64,000 bases of DNA. Origin: Lachnospiraceae bacterium (GTDB lineage Bacteria > Bacillota > Clostridia > Lachnospirales > Lachnospiraceae). Within the stretch, counting starts at the first letter, position 1; the number at the start of each line of letters is the position of its first letter. The notes under the pieces are model-generated. The model saw only the letters and a program-made list of their open reading frames with translations, did no database searches and was not told the DNA's origin. The DNA lies in contig CAJTBO010000018.1 in the NCBI GenBank assembly GCA_910573755.1, positions 34,601 to 98,600 of the forward strand. The letters are read 5' to 3'. Below, in pieces: positions 8,822-18,193 of the stretch. The translations under genes were made by a program, and so were the position numbers.

Positions 8822-10225
8822 TCAATCCTGTCCTTGCCGCAGCCCTTCCCGCTCCAGTATCTGTCCGAACTCCTCAATATAATAATCCGCCAGTTTCCGC
8901 TTCTCCCGGTCCGAATCCAGAGAATAGGCATCCTGCACGGCACAGACTTTCATTCCTGCGCTTTTTCCCGCCATGATCCCCGCTGTCAGATCTTCAAACA
9001 CCAGACACTTTGCCGGGTCCACCTGCAGAGAAGCCGCCACCGCGAGATAAATATCCGGCGCAGGCTTTCCTTTCTGCACCTCCGAGCCTGTCCTGATACA
9101 ACTGATATACTCTGTCAGCCCGTGCACCCGCTCAATGGTCTCCATCAGTTCCCGGGAATTGCTGGTGGCGATCCCCATTTTAATCCCCCTGTTTTTGCAA
9201 AGCTGCATAAAGTCCCGCACGCCGGCTTTCAGAGGCACCTCTTTCTCATACTTTTCCCATGCCATCTCGTTCCAATCCGCCATGATCTTTTCCACCGGAT
9301 CGGCAATACCGAAACGCTCCCGAAAATAGACCGCCGTCTCATAAAAACTCCCCCCCTCGATCTCTGCCTGCAGGGTATCCGGCAGCGGTATGGAAAACCT
9401 TGTCAGGTATTCCCTGTCGATCCGCTTCCACATCCACATGGAATCCACCACCGTACCATCCACGTCAAAGATCACCGCCTCGATACTTTCCAGAGACGGC
9501 ACCTTATCCCGAAGGCTCAGCACTTCCTGCTCCGACAGCCTCCGATACTGCCCGGGCTGCATATCCTCATCCAGATACAGCGTCCCCATCCGCAGCCGTT
9601 TCAGATGCATCACCCGGTTTCCAACGGCGGCAAGCATCCGCTTTACCTGATGGTAACGCCCCTCCATAATGGCAAGATGGATCCTCCCGTCCTGTAGTAC
9701 ATTCACCCTCGCCGGCATCGTGGGCTTCTCATCCCCGATATCCACGCCGCACTCCAACGTCAGTATTTCGTCCGCATGTAGCGGCTTCTTAAGCGTCACC
9801 TCATAGGTCTTCACCACATGCTTTCTTGGAGACAACAACTCATGCGAGAGCGCGCCGTCGTTTGTCACAAGCAAAAGCCCCTCCGTATCCTTATCCAGTC
9901 TGCCCGCCGGAAACAACCCCTTGGGAAAGGGCATGTCCTCTTTTTCCTCCCACGCCTTTTTCAGAAAATCCAACACCGTCTCTTCCTTCTTATCTTCCGT
10001 AGCGGAGACGATTCCCTGAGGCTTGTAAAACATCAGATATGTATTCGTTTCATAAACAACTTTTTGACCATTACAGTCAACCTCTGCTGTCACTTCTTCT
10101 ATTTTCTGTTCCGGGCTTTTACAGATTTCCCCGTTTACTCTCACCTGTCCTTTTTTGATCAGCCCCTTCACAGTGCTCCGTGTTCCGATCCCCGCATCGC
10201 AGAGATATTTATCCAGCCGTATCAT
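8822..10225 (-). CDS. Fusion: RsuA-type pseudouridine synthase plus HAD-family phosphatase
   Basis: A 467-residue two-domain protein. Residues 1 to about 235 are a complete RsuA/RluB-type synthase: S4 domain (MIRLDKYLCDAGIGTRSTVK), YKPQGIVSATED, and the catalytic loop AGRLDKDTEGLLLVTNDG with its Asp. Residues about 245-467 are a beta-phosphoglucomutase-like HAD hydrolase with motif I DVDGTVVDS, motif II ATSNS, motif III KGKPAPD and motif IV VFED. Both active sites look intact. The start at 10225 follows GAAGGAG; an upstream in-frame ATG at 10252 lacks a good site. The HAD half could act on a sugar or nucleotide phosphate, possibly pseudouridine 5'-phosphate, but that substrate is inference only. 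Confidence 0.9.
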   Translation of the reverse strand: MIRLDKYLCDAGIGTRSTVKGLIKKGQVRVNGEICKSPEQKIEEVTAEVDCNGQKVVYETNTYLMFYKPQGIVSATEDKKEETVLDFLKKAWEEKEDMPFPKGLFPAGRLDKDTEGLLLVTNDGALSHELLSPRKHVVKTYEVTLKKPLHADEILTLECGVDIGDEKPTMPARVNVLQDGRIHLAIMEGRYHQVKRMLAAVGNRVMHLKRLRMGTLYLDEDMQPGQYRRLSEQEVLSLRDKVPSLESIEAVIFDVDGTVVDSMWMWKRIDREYLTRFSIPLPDTLQAEIEGGSFYETAVYFRERFGIADPVEKIMADWNEMAWEKYEKEVPLKAGVRDFMQLCKNRGIKMGIATSNSRELMETIERVHGLTEYISCIRTGSEVQKGKPAPDIYLAVAASLQVDPAKCLVFEDLTAGIMAGKSAGMKVCAVQDAYSLDSDREKRKLADYYIEEFGQILEREGLRQGQD

Positions 10226-10580
10226 CTTTTCTCCTTCTTTGCCGAACATCACAGCTCCGAAACCGGTTTATCGCCGCACCGGTTTACTATGTGCACTTCT
10301 AACTTATCCTCTTCCACATATACTAAAATAAAGAATAAAACACAGGATGCCGCACTCTTCCGACTGTCATATACAGCCTGTAAAACCACCGATCATAATC
10401 TTATGTTAACCAAAACCAACAGTCAGCGATCTTATGTCAACTGGCAAAAACAGCCTGCAATCCTATGTCAGCTGCTGAAAGCGGTCTGTAATTTTATGTC
10501 AGCCAACGCAAATAATCCATAATCCCATACTCCGGACCGCTGTCACCCCGGCAGCATCTGCGCATCCTCATCCAGATAAT
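10226..10580. other. Intergenic region between divergent genes, with 31-bp repeats
   Basis: This 355-bp gap separates the minus-strand RsuA-HAD gene from the plus-strand ylbJ-like gene, so it must hold both promoters, but I could not pick out a clear pair. Its most ordered part is the 31-bp periodic repeat listed separately. No ribosome binding site is evident before the ATG at 10581. Confidence 0.5.
10397..10505. repeat. Four phased repeats with an exact 31-bp period
   Basis: The motif RATYYTATGTYARC recurs with TATGT at 10402, 10433, 10464 and 10495, exactly 31 bp each time. About 14 bp are conserved per unit and about 17 vary. The spacing is close to three helical turns, so all copies would face the same side of the DNA, as in a multi-site protein-binding array or a transposon end. 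Confidence 0.6.
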
Positions 10581-11831
10581 ATGATATTAAAAAAATCCCG
10601 GCTTCTTTCAGCCCTTCAACTCCTGTTTTTATGCCTTCTGGCCTTTTCCATTCTCCGTGCTCCCGCCGATGCCTGCTCCTACAGCGCGCTGGCGCTGCAG
10701 CTTTGGTTTGAAAAAATGATACCGGCCCTGTTTCCTTTTATGGTCCTATCCGGCCTGATCGTCAGGCTGGACCTCGGAAAAACGATCGCCCTTCCGGTCT
10801 ATCCTCTCATCGGCAGCATCTTCCGCATCAGCAGGACCATGTGCACCACGCTGCTCACCGGCTTTCTCTTCGGTTTTCCGCTGGGCGCCAAGACCATAGC
10901 CGAACAGTATAGCCTCGGGCAGTTGTCGAAACCGCAGGCACAGTACCTGCTCTCTTTCTGCAACAATATCGGTCCCGTCTACCTGCTCAGCTTCGCTCTG
11001 CCGCTGCTGGGCTTATCCGATGATGCCGAAAACCATCTGCTCAGATCTGCCGTCATACTTGCCTTTTTTGGTATCCCGCTGCTTTACGGACTGGCACTGC
11101 GGTATACTCTCTGCCGCAATATTCCCTTTTCAGCGGAATACAGGATGCCTTCCGTTTCCCCGGATCATCCATGTCCAAAGGCAGCTTCCGCCAAAATTTC
11201 CGGAAACACTTCCGGTGCTTCCTCATCATCCGCCCGTCGCAAAGTCTCTGCTCACTTATCCGCCGCATCCGTCCATCGCAAAGCCTCTGCCCCTTTTTCC
11301 GCCGCATCCGTACATCGCAAAGCCTCTGCCCCTTTTCCTGCTGCGTCCGCCCGCCGCGGACACCGCAGAGCAATCTTTCCGCTATCCAATATATCCCGCC
11401 GGACATCCGGCACGGCATGTTCTCCTGCCGTTTCTGCCGCTGCCGGAAGGCCTTCTGCATCCGCACCCGAACCTGTGTCCTTCATCTCAGCCCTGGATAC
11501 CTCCGTCACCTCCGCCTGCGCCGCCATTGCCAGGCTGGGCGGCTATATGGTATTTTTTATGGTCTGCAACCTGCTCTTTGAAAAAACGCCCTTTGCAGCT
11601 CCCGTCGCCGCCCTGTTGGAGATCACCAGCGGCCTTACTCTGGCAAAGGACGCCCTCTCACCGGCGCTTTTTATGACCATGCTCACCTTCGGCGGCCTCT
11701 CCTGCTTTGCCCAGACCTACACCTGCATCAGAGATACGGATCTGTCCTTCGGAAACTACTGCCTCCATAAACTCCTGCAGAGCGCTACCGCCTTCTGCCT
11801 CTATACCTTGCTTTTTTCTGCTGTTTTTTAA
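10581..11831 (+). CDS. YlbJ-like sporulation integral membrane protein with low-complexity insertion
   Basis: Resembles the YlbJ/SpoIIM-era group of nucleoside-recognition (Gate) domain membrane proteins needed for spore cortex formation in Bacillus. Hydrophobic segments lie at about residues 8-25, 45-65, 85-105, 120-145 and 150-170, and again at about 310-330, 335-355, 365-380 and 395-415. The recognisable core includes LWFEKMIPALFPFMVLSGLI and FLFGFPLGAKTIAEQY. Between about residues 195 and 300 sits a Ser/Ala/Arg-rich insertion built partly of the tandem motif VHRKASAPFSAAS, which is absent from the usual family. The 3' end overlaps the convergent amidase gene by 47 bp. Start choice is weak because no ribosome binding site is visible. 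Confidence 0.75.
   Translation: MILKKSRLLSALQLLFLCLLAFSILRAPADACSYSALALQLWFEKMIPALFPFMVLSGLIVRLDLGKTIALPVYPLIGSIFRISRTMCTTLLTGFLFGFPLGAKTIAEQYSLGQLSKPQAQYLLSFCNNIGPVYLLSFALPLLGLSDDAENHLLRSAVILAFFGIPLLYGLALRYTLCRNIPFSAEYRMPSVSPDHPCPKAASAKISGNTSGASSSSARRKVSAHLSAASVHRKASAPFSAASVHRKASAPFPAASARRGHRRAIFPLSNISRRTSGTACSPAVSAAAGRPSASAPEPVSFISALDTSVTSACAAIARLGGYMVFFMVCNLLFEKTPFAAPVAALLEITSGLTLAKDALSPALFMTMLTFGGLSCFAQTYTCIRDTDLSFGNYCLHKLLQSATAFCLYTLLFSAVF
11240..11350 (+). repeat. In-frame minisatellite, about 45-bp unit, inside the ylbJ-like gene
   Basis: Successive units containing GCATCCGTCCATCGCAAAGC, about 45 bp apart, encode repeats of the type HRKASAPFSAASV. Because the unit is a multiple of three, copy-number change would alter protein length without a frameshift. 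Confidence 0.65.
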
Positions 11832-13197
11832 ATTTCGCTCTCGCGATCACAAGCACTACCAGCACTGCCACCAGAAGTCCCAGTATCACCAGCCAGAGAA
11901 ACCGGGAAACATCGGAACCGGTGATGAACACCTCATCCTTTTCTTTCTCCGCGTCCTTTTCTTCATACCACTTCATATCAATCTGATGGGCATTGCCAGA
12001 GGCTTCCACCGTCTCTTCCTCCGGCGCCGGCATATCCATACCTCCGGTTTCCTGTCCGGAAACGCTTTCTGCCGCAGATGCCGTTCCTCCGGCTCTCTGC
12101 CCGGCCGCGCCGGCCTCTTCCGATACCGTATCCTCTATACTTTTTCGGGACCCTCCCGATAAAGCCGGGATCGTAATCGTTTCGGTCTCCGTATCCAGAT
12201 CATACCCGTTATATACCCTGCACTTTAATAAAATATCCTGATCCGCCGGCACCTTTATCGTAAATTCCAGTTCATTCCCGGGGGCTTCCCACTTCTGCAG
12301 GCCGCTGTAATTCTGTCCGCCGTTGATACTGTAATCATAATATAAAAGCCCGCTGTCCTCATCCCTGCCGGTCAGAAGCAGGTTTACCTCGCCTGTTTCC
12401 TCTTTCACCCGAAGACAGGTCAGCGATACATTCTCCGGCTCCGTATCATCCGGCTTCACCACCTTCACCGGCACTTCCACCTTCGGCACATCATATCCCC
12501 GGTAATCCTTTTTGCTCTCCGGAGAATACAGCCCGTAATATTTTGCCACCGCCGTGGCATCCAAAACCCCCAGCTGTTTCAACGCTTCCGTGGTTTCATA
12601 ACGCCCCTTATCCTCCCTGTGGTCCAGATGGCAGTGCTCGATAATACATGCCGGAATCCCGTACTCCTCACAGTGCTGGATCACGCCGTAATAATCCAGT
12701 CCGTCCTTGTTCAGCCTTGTCTTTACGCCTCTGCGGTAAAGTTCCAGCGTATCCATTTCGTCCAGACAAAGCTCCCCGAAACTCTTTCCCTCCGCGTAAC
12801 AGTTCCCGAAAGCCGAGATCCAGACCTCCGAACCGTACAGCGTATGATTTTCGGACATGTTGAAATGGAGACAGAAGAAAAAGTCCGCATCCACCGATTT
12901 TGCATAATCCGCCCGCTGCTGCAGTGACAGTTCCACATCCTCCGTCCTCGTCATATAGACTTCTATGCCTTCATACTTTTTCAGTTCCTCCGCCATGGCG
13001 TTCGCCACCACCATGGTCATATACTTTTCGGTAAATCCGTTATACTGTGCACCCAGATTTGTCCCGCCGTGTCCCGGATCGATCACGATCTTGACAGGCT
13101 CCGCATGCACCTTTCCGGCCGGTAAAAACGCACAAGCGATTGCCAATATAAAACATATACTTATCAATTTCCCTGTTTTCCAAATATATTTCCGCAC
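11785..13197 (-). CDS. N-acetylmuramoyl-L-alanine amidase (Amidase_3) with C-terminal membrane anchor
   Basis: Cleaves the amide bond between muramic acid and the stem peptide of peptidoglycan, outside the membrane. The 470-residue product has a signal-peptide-like N-terminus ending near HAEP (residue 33), then the Amidase_3 domain at about 35-225. Zinc-site elements are present: VIDPGHGG, NGFTEK, CLHFNMS and the catalytic Glu in IIEHCHLDH. A region at about 240-350 may be an Ig-like domain (YYDYSINGGQNY). It is followed by an acidic linker and a C-terminal transmembrane helix (WLVILGLLVAVLVVLVI) with a basic tail, so the enzyme is probably membrane tethered. It converges on the ylbJ-like gene. 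A sporulation or cell-separation role is plausible but not shown. Confidence 0.9.
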   Translation of the reverse strand: MRKYIWKTGKLISICFILAIACAFLPAGKVHAEPVKIVIDPGHGGTNLGAQYNGFTEKYMTMVVANAMAEELKKYEGIEVYMTRTEDVELSLQQRADYAKSVDADFFFCLHFNMSENHTLYGSEVWISAFGNCYAEGKSFGELCLDEMDTLELYRRGVKTRLNKDGLDYYGVIQHCEEYGIPACIIEHCHLDHREDKGRYETTEALKQLGVLDATAVAKYYGLYSPESKKDYRGYDVPKVEVPVKVVKPDDTEPENVSLTCLRVKEETGEVNLLLTGRDEDSGLLYYDYSINGGQNYSGLQKWEAPGNELEFTIKVPADQDILLKCRVYNGYDLDTETETITIPALSGGSRKSIEDTVSEEAGAAGQRAGGTASAAESVSGQETGGMDMPAPEEETVEASGNAHQIDMKWYEEKDAEKEKDEVFITGSDVSRFLWLVILGLLVAVLVVLVIARAKFKKQQKKARYRGRRR

Positions 13198-13242
13198 AGC
13201 ATGCCTCCGTCATATCATTATTAAGCCTTTATTTCTACTAAT

Positions 13243-13272
13243 AAAAAAAACCGACTTCCTCAGAAACCGGCT
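13243..13272 (-). terminator. Rho-independent terminator after the coiled-coil gene
   Basis: On the minus strand a 10-bp stem (AGCCGGTTTC pairing with GAAGTCGGTT, two or three G-T pairs) with a TGAG loop is followed by eight T. It lies 20 bp past the stop at 13292. Confidence 0.8.
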
Positions 13273-13291
13273 ATTTTCCAATTGTTTTTCC

Positions 13292-13903
13292 TTACATCAG
13301 ATCCAGATCCTCCTTCGGTTCTGCCGGAGTTACGGTTTCAGAACCACCCTCATCCAGATCTTCCGGCACCGGCATAAGCTCCCGCCTGTTGGTACTGATG
13401 ATCTCCTGATACTGTTTCATATGGCTGATCAGATTTTCATAATCCGCCGAAGCCGTCTGGATCGAAGAGGCAACGATATTCTCCACATGGGCAAGCAGAT
13501 CGTCCGTATACTGCATCGCAGACATACGCATCTCATTCGCCTCCATCACAGCCCTGTCCAGAATCTCCCGCGCCTGTCTTGATGCCGCCGTCACAACCTC
13601 ATCCGCCTGCGCATAGGCCTGCTGCATGATCTGATGCTCACTGATCAGTTCCGTCCTCTGCACCGTAGTGTCTTTGATCAGCTGTTCCGCCTTTGCCCTT
13701 GCATCATTCAGAATCTCTTCTTTATTCTGGATAATACGCTGGTAGCGCTTGATCTCATCCGGCGTTTTTACACGAAGCTCACGGATCAGTTCTTCAATCT
13801 CATCTTTATTTACCAAAATCTTGCTGCTGCTGAATGTCTGATATTTACAACTGTCGATATACTCTTCAATTTCATCGATTAACTGTTCTATTCTGCTGCT
13901 CAT
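13292..13903 (-). CDS. Coiled-coil protein of DivIVA-like type
   Basis: A 203-residue cytoplasmic protein with no hydrophobic segment and long amphipathic, heptad-like helices from about residue 45 to 170 (RYQRIIQNKEEILNDARAK, AEQLIKDTTVQRTELISEHQ). It has an acidic Pro-containing tail. This layout is common in clostridial proteins annotated as DivIVA-like or ATPase-like coiled-coil proteins, often encoded near coaD and rsmD. I chose ATG 13903 because GGAG lies at proper distance; a GTG two codons upstream would overlap that site. A role in polar growth or envelope organisation is inferred only from resemblance. Confidence 0.75.
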   Translation of the reverse strand: MSSRIEQLIDEIEEYIDSCKYQTFSSSKILVNKDEIEELIRELRVKTPDEIKRYQRIIQNKEEILNDARAKAEQLIKDTTVQRTELISEHQIMQQAYAQADEVVTAASRQAREILDRAVMEANEMRMSAMQYTDDLLAHVENIVASSIQTASADYENLISHMKQYQEIISTNRRELMPVPEDLDEGGSETVTPAEPKEDLDLM

Positions 13904-13978
13904 TCCCACTCCGTTTCTATCCTATTTACAACCCAACCGCCTGCGGCACCGCCGCATTATACAAAATATATCTATGTA

Positions 13979-14461
13979 TTAATGTCCGTATTTCTCATAC
14001 ATCATATCCCGCACAAAATCCGGTACACACATGGAGATATCGCCCTTAAACATCGCTATCTCCTTCACCGTGGAAGAACTGACATAAGCATACTCCAGAC
14101 TTGTCGTCAAAAACATCGTATCCAGCTGGCCCTCCGATAAAACTCTGTTCGTCTGCGCGATCTGCAGCTCATATTCAAAGTCCGTGATCGCCCTGAGTCC
14201 CCTGATCGATACGGAAAAATGATTTTCTCTCGCATAATCCACTAAAAGACCGCTGAAGGAATCCACCTTCACATTCGGGTATTCCTTCGTAGCCTCCCTC
14301 AGCATTTTAACACGTTCCTCCACGGAAAACAACGGCGTCTTCATTTTATTATCCAAAATGCTGACGGTCAGTTCGTCAAAAATTTCCGAGGAACGTTTGA
14401 TAATATCAAGATGTCCATAAGTAACCGGATCAAAACTCCCGGGATAAACTGCTGATGTCAT
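13979..14461 (-). CDS. coaD: Pantetheine-phosphate adenylyltransferase
   Basis: Transfers AMP from ATP to 4'-phosphopantetheine to make dephospho-CoA, the penultimate step of coenzyme A synthesis, in the cytoplasm. The 160-residue length is standard. The N-terminus [18 protein letters not shown] contains the nucleotidyltransferase signature (T/H)xGH, and the C-terminal half contains [16 protein letters not shown], the counterpart of the ISSTxxRE motif. It is immediately followed on the minus strand by the coiled-coil gene and preceded by rsmD (15-bp gap), the usual rsmD-coaD arrangement of Firmicutes. Confidence 0.97.
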   Translation of the reverse strand: MTSAVYPGSFDPVTYGHLDIIKRSSEIFDELTVSILDNKMKTPLFSVEERVKMLREATKEYPNVKVDSFSGLLVDYARENHFSVSIRGLRAITDFEYELQIAQTNRVLSEGQLDTMFLTTSLEYAYVSSSTVKEIAMFKGDISMCVPDFVRDMMYEKYGH

Positions 14462-14476
14462 GGATGACCTCCTTCA

Positions 14477-15031
14477 TCATATCATATCTTTCCTTAAAAA
14501 AACATGTTTATTTGTTTTGTAACATTTTTCTTTTTCGACAAAAAAACCATATTCGCCGGCAAACCCGAAATCCCGCTGCAGATCGGCTTCAAAAACAAGC
14601 AGTGTATCTTCCGTCACATAATTCCTGTCCTTGAGCACTGACAGAAGCTTTTCATAATGGCCTCCTTCATAGGGCGGATCCGCAAAGATCACTCCTGCCT
14701 CCTTCTCATGGATCCCGTACAGCGCGGTATAAACATCCTGCTTCAATAAAATTGCCTCCTCCGTCATTTTGGCAAATTTTACATTATCCGTGATACAGGC
14801 AAAAGCCTCCCGCCCGTTTTCCGCAAAATACGCCTTCTTCGCCCCTCTGCTGAGCGCCTCGATACCGATCTGCCCGCTGCCCGCAAACAGATCCACAAAC
14901 ACACACCCCGGCAGATAAGGCATCAGCATATTAAACAGCGTCTCTTTAATCCTGTCCGTTGTCGGCCTCGTATCCGTCCCCGCCGGCGTCTTCAGCGGCA
15001 GGCTCCTTGCCTTTCCAGCTATTATTCTCAT
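14477..15031 (-). CDS. rsmD: 16S rRNA (guanine(966)-N(2))-methyltransferase
   Basis: Methylates G966 of 16S rRNA using S-adenosylmethionine. The 184-residue product has the family N-terminus MRIIAGKARSLPLKTP and the segment TRPTTDRIKETLFNML. The SAM-binding motif VDLFAGSGQIGIEALSRGA and the catalytic ADPPYE motif follow. The C-terminus ends in a short Lys-rich strand. It forms an operon with coaD directly downstream. Confidence 0.96.
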   Translation of the reverse strand: MRIIAGKARSLPLKTPAGTDTRPTTDRIKETLFNMLMPYLPGCVFVDLFAGSGQIGIEALSRGAKKAYFAENGREAFACITDNVKFAKMTEEAILLKQDVYTALYGIHEKEAGVIFADPPYEGGHYEKLLSVLKDRNYVTEDTLLVFEADLQRDFGFAGEYGFFVEKEKCYKTNKHVFLRKDMI

Positions 15032-15100
15032 ATTCTCTCACTTTCTATATAAGGACATATCAAACTCTCATACTGTTATCCGGATACCCGGGCAGCCCGT

Positions 15101-17341
15101 TCAGGCCCTGACCTTCACGCCTTTCCCTGCTCTTGCTCCTGATTTCAGCTTTCCAAGTTCTATTTTCTTCCCTTTATACTCTATCGTCTGTTCCATGCCG
15201 GCCCTCGTATAATAGACCGCCTCAACATAATCCCCGTCTCCGAGCTTCATACCCTTCGTACCTACCGCCGCCTTTTTCATCGCAGAAATCTCTTCTATCG
15301 GGAACCGCAGAAAATAGCCGTCCTTTGACTGCAGCACGATACTCTTCTGGTCCTTCAGAGGTTCCACGGAGAGCACCTCATCTTCCTCAAGCAGCTTGGT
15401 GGCTGTCACCGTCCGCTTCATCACATCGAACTCTCCGCCGTCCACCATCTTTACCATGGACTGCTTTGTCACAAAAAACAACCGGTACAGATTCAATTCC
15501 GTCTGGCTTGCCGCATAGATCAGCGTCTCTTTCTCCGTGTTAAAATTACTGATATTGTCCACCGGTACACCCTTATCCCTGAACTTTCCAAAGGGTACGT
15601 CCGCCGCCTTTAATGTATGAAGCTGTCCGCCGGAGGTAAACAGGCACACTCTTCCTGTATTTTTACAGGGAAATACAAACCGGTTTTCCGCATCCGCCGC
15701 TTCCCTGTTCCTCTCATAAACAGCCACATCCACGCATCTGCAGTAGCCGAAACGGTCCATCAGGAATACCACGTCCATCTCCTCCGCCTTCTTCTCCTCA
15801 AAGACAGCCGCCTCGCCGTTTTCTATCACGGTCTTTCTCTTTTTCCCGTAAGCCTTTTTAAATTTCTCCAGTTCCTGCACGATCACCTGAGACATGGAAT
15901 CCCGTCTGTCCAGAATATCCTCATAACGGTAGATATTCGCCATCGTCTCCTCATGCTCTTTCACCAGAGCCTGCAGCTCCAGCCCGATCAGCTTATACAG
16001 CCGCATCTCCAAAATCGCGTTCGCCTGCTTTTCCGTAAACATCAGCTGCGCCGCCATGGCTTTGGAAGCTTTGGACTTAAACTGAATCCCGTCCGTTTTT
16101 CCTTCCACCAGACATGCTTTTGCCATGGGCCTGTCTTTGGAACCCCGGAGTATTTCTATCACAAGATCGATCACATTGCAGGCTTTGATCAGCCCCTCCT
16201 GAATCTCCTTCCTTTCCAGTTCCTTTTCCAGCAGGTTGTTGTATTTTCTGGTTGCCACTTCATACTGGAAATCCACGCACTCTTTGATGATCGCTTTCAA
16301 GCCCAGCGTTTCCGGCCTGCCGTGGCTGATCGCCAGCATATTCACCCCGAAGGTATCTTCCAGCCTGGTCTTTTTATAGAGCATGTTGATAAAATTCTGA
16401 ACATCCGCGTCCCGGCGCAGTTCTATGACAATGCGGATTCCCTCTTTGGAGGACTGGTTTGTGATATCCACGATATCCATCGTCTTTTTGGTCTCCGCCA
16501 GAGAAGCCACATCGGACAAAAACTTACCGATACCCATCCCGATCATTGTATAGGGAATTTCAGTGATCACCACATTGGTCCTTCCGCCTTTTCCCTTTTC
16601 AATATCCACTTTTCCCCGGATCTTCACCTTTCCTGCCCCGGTTTCATAGATCTCCGGCAGTTCATCCTTGTTGATCACAATACCGCCGGTAGGAAAATCC
16701 GGTCCTTTCACATACCGCATCAGTTCCCTTGTGGTAATATTGTTATCATTCATATAGGCCTTGACCGCATCGATCACCTCGCCCAGATTATGAGGCGGGA
16801 TGCTGGTCGCCATTCCTACCGCAATCCCCTCCGAACCGTTCACCAGAAGATTGGGCACCTTGACGGGCAGCACCGAAGGCTCTTTTTCCGTCTCGTCAAA
16901 ATTGGGGATAAAATCCACCACATCCTTGTCCAGATCCGCAAGAAAGGCTTCCTCCGTGATCTTCTGCAGCCGCGCCTCGGTATAACGCATGGCTGCCGCG
17001 CCGTCCCCCTCGATATTGCCGAAGTTGCCGTGCCCGTCCACAAGGGGCAGTCCCTTCTTAAAATCCTGCGCCATCACCACCAGCGCGTCGTAAATGGAAG
17101 AGTCGCCGTGGGGATGATATTTACCCATCGTATCACCCACGATCCTGGCGCTCTTTCTGTAAGGTTTATCCGAACGGATGCCCAGCTCATGCATATCATA
17201 GAGCACCCGCCTCTGCACGGGCTTGAGTCCGTCCCGCACATCCGGCAGCGCCCGCGCCACGATAACGCTCATGGCGTAATCTATGTAGGATTTCTGCATT
17301 ACCTCGGAGTATTCTGTTTTTATGATCCTGTCCTGTACCAT
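15101..17341 (-). CDS. parC: DNA topoisomerase IV subunit A (GyrA/ParC family)
   Basis: Breakage-reunion subunit of topoisomerase IV, which unlinks replicated chromosomes together with ParE. The 746-residue product has the catalytic Tyr at about residue 120 ([11 protein letters not shown]). Its quinolone-determining region reads [10 protein letters not shown] (residues 76-85), retaining the Ser and acidic residue of drug-sensitive enzymes. The C-terminal beta-pinwheel is short, and no clear GyrA-box is seen, which favours ParC over gyrase. The start [14 protein letters not shown] is at 17341. Its partner parE lies 3.1 kb upstream rather than adjacent, because accessory genes lie between. The 25 bp around the parC start are found again at 19014-19038 with one mismatch. 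Confidence 0.93.
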   Translation of the reverse strand: MVQDRIIKTEYSEVMQKSYIDYAMSVIVARALPDVRDGLKPVQRRVLYDMHELGIRSDKPYRKSARIVGDTMGKYHPHGDSSIYDALVVMAQDFKKGLPLVDGHGNFGNIEGDGAAAMRYTEARLQKITEEAFLADLDKDVVDFIPNFDETEKEPSVLPVKVPNLLVNGSEGIAVGMATSIPPHNLGEVIDAVKAYMNDNNITTRELMRYVKGPDFPTGGIVINKDELPEIYETGAGKVKIRGKVDIEKGKGGRTNVVITEIPYTMIGMGIGKFLSDVASLAETKKTMDIVDITNQSSKEGIRIVIELRRDADVQNFINMLYKKTRLEDTFGVNMLAISHGRPETLGLKAIIKECVDFQYEVATRKYNNLLEKELERKEIQEGLIKACNVIDLVIEILRGSKDRPMAKACLVEGKTDGIQFKSKASKAMAAQLMFTEKQANAILEMRLYKLIGLELQALVKEHEETMANIYRYEDILDRRDSMSQVIVQELEKFKKAYGKKRKTVIENGEAAVFEEKKAEEMDVVFLMDRFGYCRCVDVAVYERNREAADAENRFVFPCKNTGRVCLFTSGGQLHTLKAADVPFGKFRDKGVPVDNISNFNTEKETLIYAASQTELNLYRLFFVTKQSMVKMVDGGEFDVMKRTVTATKLLEEDEVLSVEPLKDQKSIVLQSKDGYFLRFPIEEISAMKKAAVGTKGMKLGDGDYVEAVYYTRAGMEQTIEYKGKKIELGKLKSGARAGKGVKVRA

Positions 17342-17367
17342 CTGTCCCTCACATCTGATCTATCAAT

Positions 17368-18120
17368 TTAAAAATCATACACAATGACCGTGCCGTGTTC
17401 CATCGAAAATTCCGCCGCCTGCCACAAAATAGAAAAGGCAAACTTAGCTAAGGATTCCGTTTCGTATACTTCATGCATTTCCATTTCCTGATATCCGCCT
17501 TCCCTGCTGTACGAGGCGTCTGCCGGATAGCCTTCGGTGGCGCTCCATGAAATGATCGTGTCCCTGTCCGCATTCCACTCAAAAGCATTATATCTCTTTA
17601 ATTCCGCAAGAAGCAGCACACTTGTCGCCAAAGGGCTTTCCTCCGAATTGGGCAGCACATACTGAAACATAATATTCCGATCGATGGGGAGCCACCAGCC
17701 GTTTCCGTCAAACAGCGACACTTTAAAATCCTTTGTCTCAAGGAATCCCTTTACAACAGGATGTTCATAGATATCCGCACCTTTTTCTATTGTAGCTGGC
17801 ACCTCTTTATCGGTATATTTTGCCGAAATATAAAGTAATAATGCGTTTATCGCATCCCAGTCCGGTTTATCGGTATAATAGGGGGTAATGTCATAATCTT
17901 CATTCCACAATGGCACGGGATCTAATTCCAGTCCATCGATAATATTATCCCGCCACCGGGTTACCGCTTCTTTCACCTCTTCGATCGAAAGTTCCTCCTG
18001 CTGCTGTGCCCGGATTACCTGAAATCCCAGTCCGTTCGCTTCCGCAAACTGCTGTGCAGCCGTTTTCCAATTGTGAGTATAATATCGTGTCAGCGTTCCC
18101 GCGTATATATCAAGTCCCAT
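17368..18120 (-). CDS. Conserved protein of unknown function, immunity-like context
   Basis: A 250-residue soluble protein starting MGLDIYAGTLTRYYTHNWKT. I know similar MGLDIYAGT-beginning proteins from clostridial accessory loci but no assigned function. It is Trp- and Tyr-rich and acidic, with short conserved-looking segments PYYTDKPDWDAINALLLY, NGWWLPIDRNIMFQ and ESLAKFAFSILWQAAEF. It has no signal peptide or catalytic signature. It lies directly upstream of parC with a 26-bp gap and downstream of other small accessory genes, among them an Imm1-like protein. That setting fits an immunity or orphan-immunity gene, which is inference. Confidence 0.75.
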   Translation of the reverse strand: MGLDIYAGTLTRYYTHNWKTAAQQFAEANGLGFQVIRAQQQEELSIEEVKEAVTRWRDNIIDGLELDPVPLWNEDYDITPYYTDKPDWDAINALLLYISAKYTDKEVPATIEKGADIYEHPVVKGFLETKDFKVSLFDGNGWWLPIDRNIMFQYVLPNSEESPLATSVLLLAELKRYNAFEWNADRDTIISWSATEGYPADASYSREGGYQEMEMHEVYETESLAKFAFSILWQAAEFSMEHGTVIVYDF

Positions 18121-18193
18121 TTTTATTCTTCTCCGTCTGCATTTGGATCTCTGCGAATCCGTCTTCCTAATAGATCATCTTATTCTATTGAAA

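Noticed and set aside
15617..17371. Long plus-strand frame of 584 codons opposite parC
   Set aside because: It lies wholly antisense to a clear parC gene, has no ribosome binding site, and its translation is His/Phe/Leu-rich, as expected for the reverse of a conserved gene.
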